Shown: in pieces, positions 31,216-43,577 of the stretch | Layout of the letters: every line of letters begins with the position of its first letter | Position numbering within the stretch: position 1 is the first letter of the stretch | Origin: Diospyros lotus | Lineage: Eukaryota; Streptophyta; Magnoliopsida; Ericales; Ebenaceae | Length of the DNA stretch: 64,000 bases | Direction: 5' to 3' | Assembly (NCBI RefSeq): GCF_014633365.1 | Contig: NC_068348.1 | Coordinates: 15,766,311 to 15,830,310, forward strand | Notes under the pieces: model-generated | Databases searched by the model: none | What the model was told of the DNA's origin: nothing | Seen by the model: the letters and a program-made list of their open reading frames with translations, nothing else | Position numbers and translations under genes: made by a program

Positions 31216-32745
31216 TTTATATTATTCGACGTGAATTATAAAAAATTTTCATTGATGGCAATGTTGGGTAGATACCATATGCTGTAATTGTTTTATATTT
31301 GTTTTATTTTTCTTCATAATTACATTAAAAAAAGAAGAAGAAGAAGATGAGAGCATTTTGAGGATTTACAGAGAGCTAACAACCGTTTGTTAATAATAAA
31401 AGAGAAAGTAATTCGTAGTCATAAAATTACTTATATAGGTTCCTTCAAACCCAGATAAAGTTTTCATGATTTGAAAATTTCACACGATTGGGGAACTTAG
31501 CTGATTTCGAGAAAGGAAAGATGGTAAGGACAGGTGATAAAAGAAAGGATGGCAATGATGGAGGGGTATTAATAAATGGGAAATGCTAAAGAAAACGGAA
31601 TACAAGAGAGAAAGAGAAATAGACAACAGAGGTAGATAGAAAGAAAAGCATTTTCTAAGTATAGGGGGTAAAACTATCAATTGAGATATTCTTGTAGGTC
31701 AAAATGACATTTTTAAAAACACAGTAATAGCAAACTCAATTTAGACTAACTTTACAACAAATGACCTATAAAATTTGAATTAAAAGCTTCAACCCCCGCC
31801 ATTAACCACATGGACCATCACCTAATTTTCTTTCGAACAAAAGTCAAAGGCTACCTAATAAGTTCTGTCCAATCTCTAGGGCGGTGCTACAGTGACCCAC
31901 CGAAATTGAGCGTCGAATGACGTGTTATTTTATGATTAATCTAACAAATATTAAATATTAAAATTCACGAAATAGTGACTAAATTCGATCACCCAATTAA
32001 TTCTAAACTTTTTCACACAGAGTGGGAGTGGGAGTGGGAGTGGGAGTGGTGTTTCAGCCTTACCTAGAGGATTAATAATTCGTTAACGTTAAAGACGACA
32101 AAAATGTAGGAGACACCGCACCGCAATCTTCGTGATTGACAACGAAAGCTGAAGGACAAAATGCTAATTTTGTTTCTTTAATGCTTCAACCGATAAGCAC
32201 TATCAAAAAATGACATGGCGGCACACTCATATATATATGAGTATCTGAAGCCTATGGTATTCCGGCTAATGCCATTATTTGTATTTTTGAATAATTACAT
32301 TTCTTATTAATATAAATAAATGAATCCTAAAAGATTAGGTATAAATGAATTATTAAATTTATAAATTAATATTTTTATACTTTTGGTAAGTGACTACAAC
32401 TTTTATCAAATATAAATACTTTTTATCATAAAGAAAAAGACTTGAAAAAAAATACTCACTCTAGGGTGTAAGTTTTTATCCTAATTCGTCTTAAAACTAT
32501 ATATCCAATTGGTTGCACTTTTGTTAAAATATAAATTTTATGATGTATAATGACAAATTCCAACGAGAGATTCTTAACTTTTTTGTTTTTTTTTTTCTTT
32601 TAAGTCACGAGGCACAAATTTTAGGTGCATGTTTAATTTTGTGAGGTTATTCGATAATTGTTTAAGATGGTCGGCAAATTACTTGTCGTTGGACTCTAAA
32701 CATGAATCTCTACATATTTGCCTACACAACAATTAGGATACGTTT
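31216..32745. other. AT-rich intergenic DNA
   Basis: No gene seen. It contains an AGTGGG hexamer microsatellite at 32021-32049 (nearly five units) and an AGA trinucleotide run near 31330. Confidence 0.5.
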
Positions 32746-32967
32746 GATAGATATGAAAAATGAGAATGAAATTCATTTTCCATTTAAATTTCAAGAAATT
32801 CTATCAAACAATTTTTCAATTTTATGAAATTTGAATTCCATTTTAATTTAAAAAGTGAATATTTTCCATGAAATCAAGGAATTAAAATTCTTAAGAGTTA
32901 GGGTGAGAATTGAAATTTCATAAAATTGAAATTTCATCCTTATTTTCTAACTTTATCAAACAGTATG
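32746..32967. mobile_element. MITE with imperfect inverted repeats, about 220 bp
   Basis: The left end ATACGTTTGATAGATATGAA and the reverse complement of the right end (ATACTGTTTGATAAAGTTAG) match over about 38 bp with few differences, and the interior is AT-rich and self-complementary. No clear target duplication, so the superfamily is open. Confidence 0.5.
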
Positions 32968-35006
32968 AATTTTTTTCATGACATTTTTGATAGTATTATA
33001 AGTTTTCACCATATTAAACTCATACACTAATTGGTCGGAACATAGTCAAATCACAAGATATAATAATAATTACGTTTTCAAGTTTGAATACTAAATTTTG
33101 AGAAAAAAAAAAATTTCAACATTAGAACAATCAACTATAAATATTTACACAAAGAGATGTAAAATGTTTGAAATTTATAATATCATACTTAATTAACATA
33201 TAAAGTAATTAGCACCCAAATCGCTCTCAAAAGCATGACTTTAAAAATTTCATGAACCACTTAGATTATTATTACTATGTTGATGGTGATAATAACTTCC
33301 TAATTCAATTTTTTTTATAATTAAAAATGCTTGCGTGCTTGCTTCGGGACTATACTCTTTATCTTATTTTTTCTACCCCCAATAATAAACAAGAAGCAGG
33401 TCTATAACAAGACAAGGGTGGTTGTTATCGGGAAAAGAAAAAAAAGATTTAGAGTTTATTAATAACATAAAATAATGATCAAACTAATTAGAAGAAGATT
33501 AGAATTCATTAATGGCATCAAACAGTGATCCTTGCTGCTCTGATCAAACTAATTAGAATAATAATGGGTTTTAATTTCGTACAACTACTCCCTGCACTGC
33601 TAGCTGCTATGGGATCTAGCAGTCTGCAGTGTATTTTTTTTTTTTTTTTTGATAGAGTGTTCGAGTTTTACTTGAGTAATTTTTAGGGATGATCGACCTT
33701 TTTCTTATGTATTCTTCTAGTAAATTCAGATACGAATATAATTTATACACATTTAAGATTAAACATTCGGTGCAAACTATGTGAGATTTGCCTTCCAACA
33801 TTACTACTCCTTTCTAACAATAAATCTATCTTCTAAATTACAGCACTAATTCAAATTTTAATACTTTAAATACTTTATCATCGTAGCATGTGGATGAAAG
33901 GCAATCTACAGTATATTTGAAGGTAGATCACATGGTCAAGGAAAAGAACAATTTATTTTTTACATTTGTTTCTGGTAGATCCGCCGCTCAACAGATTAAA
34001 TAAATCCTGACATGTTTCTGATGTAAATTTACAGTTTTACCCTTTGAACCCATCTATTTTAATGAATCTTGGACTAATCAATGTAAATAAATAAACAAAA
34101 AAACTTATTTTTAATATAGTTGATATTTAATGATTGTAGTTAACAAATTTTAAATGAAGACGAGGCTTAATTATTAGGTTAAAAAAATAAATTAAAATCA
34201 TATGATTGATTAAATAACAAAATAATAGATAAACTTATAGACCTCTATCCTCTAATTTCTTTTGTTTATTGCTTAACAACTAATAAATATATTAGTTCGT
34301 ATTAAGTAATATAATGAATATGACCTTAACTATCAATCCTTCAAGAACTAATTTATTTAACTATTGAAATTATAAAATTACTTATTTTAAATTAAATCTA
34401 TCAAATATTAATAATTTGATTAAATTAATTAATTAAAATAATAAAATAAAATTTATTTAGATGACGACTTAAATAAAAGAAATCAATAAATTTTAATAAT
34501 TAAGACATATGTATGAACCTAATTAAGGAGTTCAAATTATGAATTTTATGTAAATGAATTAGTAAATTAAATATGCCAAGACAAAATTTCTTAATGCTCC
34601 ATTCGTTACCCATTATTATGATGTATGGTACTTATGATGCAATCCCTAACTTATCACTTCTTAGTTTCAAGATTAAATATCAAATTATGTAAATGATGAT
34701 CAATAATTCACAAATATTAAATCCAATACCATATAACTTAACATAACTTAATTTTTTTAATCACATAAAATTATAAAAATTACAACGTCACAATTTTAGC
34801 CTTAACATGGCCTAGTTTAAATAAATTAGTTCATGATAAAATTAATTAAAATTTAAATTAATAGTTGAAGCATAAAAAAATTAATTAAATACAACAGAAG
34901 AACAACAAGAAGCTCATTGCCCATATCTGAATCGCTGGATTTGAATCAACGGATTGCCCTATTGTTACAACCTCGCCCTGCTTTCATCCATCTTCGGTCG
35001 CCTTGC
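32968..35006. other. AT-rich intergenic DNA
   Basis: No gene, RNA or repeat array that I can support. It consists of long runs of A/T with short frames only. Confidence 0.5.
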
Positions 35007-35014
35007 TCCTAACC

Positions 35015-35717
35015 TAGAGATGGGAAATGGGCCGGTCAGCCCACCTCATAGGCCGGCCCATTATTGTAGCAAACGGGCCGGGCCGGGCCGGGCCAGCCAA
35101 CCCAGCAAAATGAGGGTCGTGCTGAGCCAGCAATATGTGGCCCACCAATTGGCCCAACCCTGTCCACCAAAAAATATTTAAAAAATTATGTTTGTAATTA
35201 ATAATTATAAACATAATAATTAAAAATTATATTTCTTGTAAACATAATTTTATTGTAATATTTGTAAACATAATATTTATTATGTTTGTAAAATTATTAA
35301 ACATAATTTTAGTGTAATGTTTGTAAACATTATGTTTGTAAAATTATGTTTACAGTAAACATAATTTTACAAACATCAAAATTATAAGTAAACATTAATA
35401 AACATATTTTAAAAAATATTAGTTACGTTTGAGAAAAAAATAAAAAAATATTTAAAAAATTTAAAAATAAATGACTCACGGGCCAGCCCAGATAGCCAGG
35501 CCCACAGGCCGGCCCAGCAGGCCCATGGCTCGGCCCGGCCTACTTTGGCCCATTTATTAAAGGCCACAGGGCTGTGTCGGACCCAAGTTTCCATTTCCCT
35601 AACCTAGCTCGGTGCAACCTTCTCCCTCGTGGGCTAAATTCGGCTCGACCTATCAAATGGGTAGGCCAAGCGGGATGCAGGTCAAGCCCAACCCGGTCCG
35701 CCCATTTCCCATCTCTA
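35015..35717. mobile_element. hAT-type MITE, 703 bp
   Basis: Terminal inverted repeats TAGAGATGGGAAATGGGC at both ends, and a perfect 8-bp target duplication TCCTAACC at 35007-35014 and 35718-35725, as for hAT elements. GC-rich GGGCC-rich subterminal parts enclose an AT-rich middle with repeated TGTTTGTAAAATTATG-like units. No transposase. Confidence 0.9.
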
Positions 35718-36125
35718 TCCTAACCCAGTGCCTAGGACATATATATATAATATTAAAATTTATAATATTATATATATAGATGCACGGCGGCCCTGAATAT
35801 GCTGCCTCTTCTCCAATTCCAGTTTCAATTGGGCAACTAAGGGTGAGCAGAAATTCGGATAAACCGAACTAACCGAACCGAACTGACTAAATTGGTCGGT
35901 TCAGTTTGATTTTTTTGAAGAAATTATTTAGTTCGGTTACTTCGGTTCGATTTTTTTTTATAAAATGGTTCAATTCGGTTTACAATATTCTAAATTTTTG
36001 GTTAGTTCGGTTAAACGAACTAACCGTGAGTTGAGCCCCCACTCTCCCCTAACCGTGAACTGTGAGTTGCCCCCCCCCCAAACACGGAACCCACATGGGC
36101 CACACCCAACCCGACTGATACTCGT

Positions 36126-36330
36126 ACTCTCCCCCCTTCTCACTCTCTCTCTCTCTCTCTTCTCTCTATTTATCTCTCCCACCCTCGCCTGCAAGCAGCG
36201 AGTTCGTGTGTTGCTGAAGGCATAACCGCACCCTCATTCTCTCTCTCTCTTCTCTCTATTTATCTTCCCCACCCTCGCCTGCGAGCAGCGAGTTCGTGTG
36301 TTGCTGAAGGCATAACCGCACCCCCCTTCT
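36126..36330 (+). repeat. 90-bp tandem duplication inside the hAT element
   Basis: AGTTCGTGTGTTGCTGAAGG starts at 36201 and 36291, a period of exactly 90 bp. The unit runs from the TCTCTC tract to AACCGCACCC. A third, partial CT-rich start follows. Confidence 0.85.
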
Positions 36331-36497
36331 CTCTCTCTCTCTCTCTCTCTTTATCTCCCCCCACCCTCCCACTCGCAGGCGAGACTACGAGATCGATTTC
36401 GACGGCCCCAAAACACGAAACCTACACCCGACCGAATCGAACCCTAACCCTCATCCCACCATCCCTCGCCTTCGGTTCTTCTTTTCCTTGTGCTTGG

Positions 36498-36677
36498 ATG
36501 ATCGACGAGGGCTATTCCAAGATCTGGGCCATGGCAGCGGCGCTAGCGGTGGTGGCTGTAGAAGTGGTAGAGGGGCAATCGACGACGGCGACGTGCGCTT
36601 CGAAACTCGCCGACCAAGCCCTTTTTCTTCCCAAGCACTTCGAAGCTCATCAATTCTTGCGTCAAAGACTCAAAGGT
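36498..36677 (+). pseudogene. Exon-like ORF captured by the hAT element, source unknown
   Basis: From the ATG at 36498 the frame reads MIDEGYSKIW then MAAALAVVAVEVVEGQ, STTATCASKLADQA and FLPKHFEAHQFLRQRLK. It runs up to CTCAAAG followed by GTACGC, a plausible splice donor near 36675. Composition is GC-rich and codon-like in an AT-rich element. The hydrophobic stretch plus TCASKL faintly recalls the N-terminus of GPI-anchored lipid transfer proteins, but the downstream cysteines are absent, so I do not assign a family. The frame reads through to 36722. Confidence 0.35.
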
Positions 36678-36903
36678 ACGCTTATTTCTTCTGATTCAGT
36701 GATTATTGTTCGCTTGTTCTAGAAAATTTCAATTGGGAAACTCTCTGATTATTTATGATTCTTGTTCATTTGTTTTGGAAAATCTGATTGGGGACTTGGA
36801 AAATCGTTTTGGTTTCATGTTCGGCTATTGTCGGTTCGGTTCGGTTAGAAATTTTTGGGCAATTCGGTTCGGTTATAACCGATTGCACACCCTTATGGGC
36901 AAC

Positions 36904-38040
36904 CTCTTGCTTATCCAATTTTATATTATAAGCCATTTTAATCTCCTAAATTACAATTTAAATCTTTTTTTCCCAATCTCAATCTTTCTCTTTTAATTTT
37001 TTATTCCTTTAATCTCCATCTTAATCTCAATCTTTATCTAATTTAATATTATTTGATTTCTTCCTTATCTGTATCATTTCCTTCAATGTGCTCCTTTGCT
37101 TTGATGTCTTCTTGCTTCTCGAGAATTTCTTTTTTTTTTTATTAATCTTCACTTTAAATTAATCTTCAAATGTATTATAATATTAATTTAAATTATCTTA
37201 TTTAAACTTCAATTCTTTAAATTTAATTTATTTACTTGTTTCTTACAAAAATATATTCAAAATATATAAAATTCATAAAAACTCACACTTTAAGTAGGAA
37301 AAAAATAACATAAATTTAAATTTAAAATTAAATAAAAATATGTATAAAAATAAGTCATATCAATTACTTACATTATTGTCATAATATTTATCATAATTTA
37401 TTAAGTGATATACTTACTATAAATCTTGTAATTATGAGATTACGAAAATGTAAATGGGAAAGATCTGGATTAATTTTATTTTAAATTAAAAATATAAATT
37501 TTATTTAAAGTGGGGTGAGATCTCTGATGATGAGATTAGCACGTGAAAGACGACTGGCCGCTCCAATAATGGAGTCTGAAAGCGAAGCATAATGATTGAT
37601 TTTCTTTGGAGGTGGAGTGGGTGTGGGCCCAGCCCACAAAATCTTAGAAAAAGTAAAAGTGAGAGTAAAATTGAAATATAAATTATTAGTTATTGATGGG
37701 TTACATAATCAGTCTTCCAATCAATCCCAAGGCGTCATGTGGTTCAATCGAGTGAGACGGGTACACCAATCAGTAAAGGATACGTGGCGTAAATCTGACG
37801 GCAACTCTGTAAAGAAAATCATAATTAGTGACCAAGATTTAGAGACGGTAATATATTCGTCTCTACTAAATGACAGATAACTTTTGTTTATTTAGCGTCA
37901 CAGACTTAGTGGCGGATGAATTGAGTATTTTAAAAATTTTATTTGAAGAGTGTTTTTGAAAATAGTAAATGATATGGATACTAGAATTTTTGTATTTGAA
38001 ATGTAATATAATAATTTTTTTTAAAAAAATATAAAATCAT
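36904..38040. other. AT-rich intergenic DNA
   Basis: No supported gene. The part 37560-37880 is less AT-rich and includes CCAATCA and TACGTGGC boxes, but no coding frame that I recognise. Confidence 0.45.
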
Positions 38041-38200
38041 AAAACTATATTGGAATGTTGTTTGAACTCCAAAATGATTTAAAACTATATTAGAATGAAT
38101 TTTGAAATCTAAAGTGATTCAAATCTATATTGGAATAAATTTTGAAATCCAAGGTGATTCAAATCTATGTTGGAATAACTTTTGAAATCCAAGGTGATTT
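38041..38200 (+). repeat. Four tandem copies of a 40-bp unit
   Basis: The unit AAAYCTATATTGGAATRAAT... recurs at 38041, 38081, 38121 and 38161, exactly 40 bp apart. The last two copies are the most alike. Confidence 0.9.
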
Positions 38201-38204
38201 ATTT

Positions 38205-38650
38205 ACGTTAATACCCCAATCTTCTTCCAAATACTATTTTGGCTTTTATTTCAAGTTCTCAAACTTTGATATTTTACCACTTGAACCCCTAAGTCCCATA
38301 CTTCTCAATTGGCCCAACAATTTTAAAGAAAAAAAAATCATTTTCAACCCCTTTTCATATAAAATTAAAAATTACACTTTGACCTGAATAGATGTTTTGA
38401 TCATAACCCTTTTTGTTTCATCCTGAAACTACTTAAGAATTGTTTCTTATGTAAGATATGAATCTTCTTAGAGTTCCGTTGACTTCCCATAAATCTTTTA
38501 TCATCATTCGGTCTTTCAAGCTATAACTTAACTATATCGAAAACTATCTCTGTCCTAATTTATTCCAATGTCATAAATCTCGTCTTGAGATACTCATCAA
38601 TGACTTACCTTTTTCCTTAGATATTTACGTTTTGGGGTACTCCATTCCAT
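38205..38650 (-). mobile_element. Fragment of chromovirus-type LTR, reversed
   Basis: Read on the minus strand it starts near TGGAGTACCCC. It contains TGGGAAGTCAACGGAA, nearly the same as GGGAAGTCAACGGAA inside the solo LTR 4490-7046 (about 4770). Only the 5' part is present. Confidence 0.5.
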
Positions 38651-38689
38651 TGATTCAATAGTTAATTAGCTAAATTCTCTACTGATTTC

Positions 38690-39470
38690 CAATTCCTCGA
38701 ACTTACTTAACACTATGCAACAACCACTTCGAGAAACTGCACCCCATGAAAACTCCTGAGACCATTTAAACCAACTGAGGGGAGCACCAATCCAAAAAGA
38801 GAAAGTTCTCATCCCCCGTGATGAAAAATATCATGAAGTAGTCAAAAGTATCGCCCCAGGGGTAGCTTCTAAGCATCAACCAAATCAATCAATCTTATTG
38901 CTCAGGACGTTGAGGATATGAAAAGAATAGTGGAGCAAGACCTAAAACAAAAGAAATTAGTGGTTGTAGAAGAAGATTTAGACGGAATGAAAACACCGTT
39001 CACTCCAGAAATCATGTAAAAATCACTCCCTCCAAAATTCAAAATGCCCTAAGTCAACTCGTACTTTGGCAAGATGGATCCGTATGACCATATGCAAAAC
39101 TATGAATCTGCTATGATGCTCCATGGTTGGGAAGATTCCATTATGTGCTAAGCCTTTTCATCAACCTTAACTGATCTTGCTCAAGTTTGGTTCAATGGTC
39201 TCAGTGAAGGGTCTATCTCATCTTTCCAAAAGCTAGGGAAAGAATTTCTAAAGGCTTTTGTCATAAATTGCCAACGAAAGAAGGACCCCGCGTATCTACT
39301 CAGCATTCGACAAGGAAATAAGGAAACTCTAAGGTAATATGTGGATCGATTCAAAAACACCACTTTAAAATACGAGACCTACATGTCAGCATGGCAGTCA
39401 TTGCAATACTTCAAGGCATTGAATCCATACCACTACAAGAGTCTTTGGCCTTGAGACAACCAATGTCTGT
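38690..39470 (+). pseudogene. gag fragment of Tat-like element
   Basis: The frame encodes the gag domain: PPKFKMP, DPYDHMQNYESAMMLHGWED, then VWFNGLSEGSISSFQKLGKE and DPAYLLSIRQGNKETLR. It parallels the gag of the element at 20587-26892 block by block. It carries several stops and ends abruptly after QESLALRQPMSV at about 39470. Zinc knuckle and protease are missing here; a protease part of a similar element resumes at 43984, beyond the Helitron. Confidence 0.8.
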
Positions 39471-39681
39471 AACAACTCATTAGTGGATTTAGAATGTTTT
39501 ATCATCATTTTAAGTGTGTTGTGTTTTATTATATTTTGGTCAATGGGATTAAAAAGATATAAGGGGAGAAAGGTTAAAATAAATGAAATTTGTTGTGTGT
39601 TGAAAAGTAAAAAGCATAGGGGTTGAAATGTCAAAATTGTGGGATATAATAGAGAGAAGTGGGCCACTATGTATATGTACT
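39471..39681. other. Unassigned segment between gag fragment and Helitron
   Basis: It starts TGTAACAACTCATTAGTGG, like the beginning of an LTR, but the Helitron end at 39682 cuts it and no partner end was found. No coding content. Confidence 0.3.
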
Positions 39682-39939
39682 AGCGTATACCCGTGCCTAA
39701 AGGCACGGTATAAATATTATTAAGATTAAAATGCAGTTATAATTTATACGTATTATGTTAAAATGCTCTACAAAACTCAAATAAGAAATAAATATATAAG
39801 ATTTATAATGTTCACCAATATTGCAAATCAAAATATAAAAGCAAGTAAAGTTATTGTATACTTGTTAACGTTTTATAATAAAAACAACTCAGTCTATTTG
39901 TATGGAGCATAATAGCACTTATATGAGGTATAACACTAC

Positions 39940-40040
39940 CTTCAAAGCATTTGACATATTTCCATAGCACTCTCCAAAATGTGTGGCTCAATTCTAAGTG
40001 CTTCCTCATTTTTAGCAATGCACATTTTGAAATACCGTAG
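39940..40040 (-). pseudogene. Captured exon of SECRET AGENT-like O-GlcNAc transferase (TPR region)
   Basis: Minus-strand exon between TTTCAG (acceptor) and GTAGTG (donor). It reads MCIAKNEEALRIEPH, then after a one-base shift ECYGNMSNALK. This matches the tetratricopeptide repeat region of plant SEC (UDP-GlcNAc:protein O-GlcNAc transferase), where the same segments are contiguous. The splice sites are kept but the frameshift breaks the frame. It follows the exon at 40544-40655 in the correct order and orientation. Confidence 0.75.
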
Positions 40041-40543
40041 CTGAAAGAGAAGAAAAATAAAAAATTCAGAGATCAAAAAATTGTCAATTTAATCTCAGGA
40101 TAGGAATGAATAAAATATTACACTCTCAAAGAATCTATATATAAGAAGTAGTTGTGTGTTAAAAATTGAAGATTGACAACAACATTAGTTTTAGCTCTCT
40201 TACTTGAGGCTAACTGGTACTTAATGGCCTGCTGCTTTTGTTTGTTAGTTCTCTACTGAACCCTTTCTCTCCCTCTCCCTCTCTCCATACATAAACATCT
40301 ATCCACATAGTGGGTTGCACATATAAGGTTTTCATTTATACTTTTTCGTTATTGAATGAACAATAAATTACATTAGAAACTATTGTCCGAGCAAACTAAA
40401 TGGAATATTGAGAAAGAGCATTGTGTAAAAAGATTGAAAAAAAATTGAAGAAAAGAAGGCGATCACTTTCTAGAACTTAGGCAACACCATGAAAAAATGA
40501 AATTGGGTTTTTGAAACTAATTAAAAATGCAGAAGGTAGAGAC

Positions 40544-40655
40544 CTGATAATATAAATGCAATGGGTTACTCTCATAAACAGCACTGTAGTGCTCCAGAGC
40601 TTGCTTATAATTTCTAGCCTTGTACATCTGATGTGCAACCCCAAATGCACATCTT
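40544..40655 (-). pseudogene. Captured upstream exon of the same SECRET AGENT-like gene
   Basis: Minus-strand exon between AATGCAG (acceptor) and GTCTCT (donor). It encodes AHQMYKARNYKQALEHYSAV, then YESNPLHLYYQ. In SEC proteins the counterpart is AHQMYKAGNYKQALEH...NPL followed by about ten more residues before IYYQ, so an in-frame internal deletion is likely. The intron to the next captured exon is about 500 bp. Upstream exons and the catalytic domain are missing. Confidence 0.78.
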
Positions 40656-43525
40656 CTGCATTATCAACAACATAATCTCATCTCATCAACGTATGGCACA
40701 TCACATACAAAAACCAAAACTGACAAAAACTTAAAAAACAAAAAGAAGAAGATTATATAATGCCCATGAAAACTGTAATCCCATTCATAAGGAAACAATT
40801 AGTCATTGGGTATTATTTCATTTTTTTTTAAATTCAAATACTAAACCTTCTCCAGCTGGCAACAAAAAAGAGAGAATAATCTGATCAAACAATTGACATA
40901 ACCCAACAATAAGCTTGAATCAGAAAATAAAACGAATATGACTGAAAACAGAGTAAATGGCAATCAATTATAAACGAAGAAAAAGAAACCCTTGAAAAGG
41001 GGGGGGGGGGGGGGGGAAAGTAACCTTGAGAATAATCAGGAGCAGACTCCGACTAATTAAAATTCTTAACCAATGGCTTGAGTTGGGAGGCAGAAGAAGA
41101 AGACACTCAATCATCAAAACAAAATCTGCACCCATCCATACAATGACACAACATTCAAGACTGTGAACATTAGATTCTTCTTAACTCCTAAAACAAACTA
41201 CAAATCTAGAAGATAAAATATATGCATTAATGGCAATTTCACATATCAAAAATTTAGATCCAATCAGCGGAGAGTTAGATCTGTGTTCATCCATACAAAA
41301 TTCAAGCCATGTAAACATCAAATTCCTCTGAACTCCTAAAACAACCTATAAGTTAAATTGCGCTTCTTTTTAACACCACCTATTATATGCATCAGATAAA
41401 GAGCATATTTATTTATTAATTAGAAGGGGCACTGAGTCTTGAAGGTTTGGAGTGAATAATAGATCTTCTTCCTTACCAACACCTGAAAGCTACACATCAT
41501 CATCATCATCATCTAACCCAAACCCAACTGAGTTAACTTAAAGTTGCAACCACGTTAATGAATGGCATGGCATATTAGCACGCCTGTTCCTGTTCTAAAT
41601 GGGAGTAGTGTAGCTTTCATGGCATATTCCTTATCAAGGAGAAGCAATTAATTTGAATGGAAGAATAGAAACAAATTAAGGCAGTTGTACCCACACAACA
41701 TGTAATGTAATTACTATATATATAATTAACCACTTGAATGTTAATTGTCATCCTCCAGGCATGCAAATAATTAAAGTCTATTCTCAACCCCCATGAGCAT
41801 GCATGCCAATTTTGATTAGGATGTTTGGAGACCCTCTTTTTGAGTAATTAAGTTTATTTACTCAAAAATTAGAACTTGCATAATCAAATTTAAAATAAAT
41901 AAATAAATAATTTGAAAAGTTCTAGGAAGTTTCCTTTTTGGAGATATAATAATACAATTAATTACAACTAAGCAAACAGTATTAGCAACCAAATCTGAGA
42001 GGGAGAAAATTCAAAAAGACAGCCACAAAAGAAAGAAAAAGAACCATGTATAGTATGGTATGGTACGGTACGGAGACTTAGTCCAATAATTAATTAAAAA
42101 AAAAAAAGAGTTTAGGGCCGTCCGTACCTTCCCTTCCGGTTTCCACAGTGGCCACCATAGACACCAGGTTCCTTCAGTTGGCAGGTAATCCCATGGAAAA
42201 TACAAACTACATATATAGAGCACCACTATGATTCATTGTGGTGTTATTATTTTTATTTTCTTGGAAACTTTAACTCTCAGATGGAAAAGAAATTTCAAAA
42301 AAAATGCAGATCTTCTTCTCATTGACTGAAAACAAAAACAAAAAATAGGTGGTCTGTATCATAAAAAGAAATCAATGATTATGGAAGCAACTTGGACATT
42401 TACAGAAATCTATTTAGCGGATAAATATGCATTCCTCATATAATTTCATACCCTAGCAACAGATAGATACCATAAGCTAAACTTCTAGTCCCATTTTTAC
42501 ATGTAATTAAAAAATTAGTTTACTCCAAAAATCTAGAGTTGACACATGAAATAACACTCAGATGAAGTTAGTGAATGAACTGAATTCAACTAGAATCAAA
42601 TAATACAAATTAGAATTGAAAAACGAAATGGGAAAAAAACTTGCAATTATGAAATGCCTCCGACAGTGTGACAATTATCCTCAATAGCCCAACAGATTGT
42701 TACAAATGGATATAAAATACTCATACTGACAATTATCCTCCACTACGGTGCCGCATTATCACAAAGTCCAAAATCTAAGTTGATCTAATATTATGAACTT
42801 CAAAGTTTTAATGATTTGGTCCAACAATGCCTACTTGTAATCTGGATCGCAACAAATTCATGTGAGAGTGCTTACGAAGATTGGTGTTAATTTCTTAAGA
42901 TCTTTTACTTATTCTTACAAAATTTTCAAAATTTGTATCCTTAAGAATACTCCATCTATTTTTCCAGGACATGCATCGTTCAGATCAACAACAACTTAGA
43001 TTATCACCTCAAAAAATAGAAATATTTTCCGTGTAACCTATTCTGTGAACTTTGTCATTTTACCCACAGGACACAAATCGATCACAAAATTTTGTGCGAG
43101 CAACATATGGAGAAGCTAAAATCCACAAATCACCATATACCCATTAACTAATATGCGAAAACTATCACTGAGTCGTACATACATGAAAACGCGCCTAGAT
43201 TCTACATATAAAGATAGTTTTTCTTCGAACCTTAAAAACATTCTCTTCCAATCAGAGACGTGGATAGACAAAAACGCGCATAGATTTTGCATATGGAGAT
43301 AAAAAAACAAAGCCAGAAACAGAATATATATACAAAAACTTGAGAATGGTAGAGATGGAAACCTGGAGAGGGAAGCATGACGAAGCGTGAGCTCTCGACA
43401 ACGGCCGATCGCTGGATGCTGGAGGAGGGAGACGTAGTCGCCATTGTCGCTGCTGGTAGCTGGATCTGGCTCTACTCGTCATTCAAATATACAGACACAT
43501 ACACAAAAATCACACAAAAATGGTA

Positions 43526-43577
<52 letters not shown>

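Larger units (their letters stand above)
35838..36895. mobile_element. Non-autonomous hAT-type element, 1058 bp, with gene-like interior
   Basis: It starts TAAGGGTGAGCA and ends TGCACACCCTTA. The 8-bp target duplication TGGGCAAC is perfect (35830-35837 and 36896-36903). Subterminal regions are rich in CGGTTCGGTT/AACCGAACCG on both sides, which could bind a hAT transposase. Between them lies non-transposon-like DNA: a CT-rich stretch with a 90-bp tandem duplication and an ORF ending at a splice-like site. Confidence 0.9.

Noticed and set aside
43366..43444. First exon of SECRET AGENT inside the Helitron
   Set aside because: MATTSPSSSIQRSAVVESS has a splice-like end but does not match the SEC N-terminus as I know it; left unassigned.
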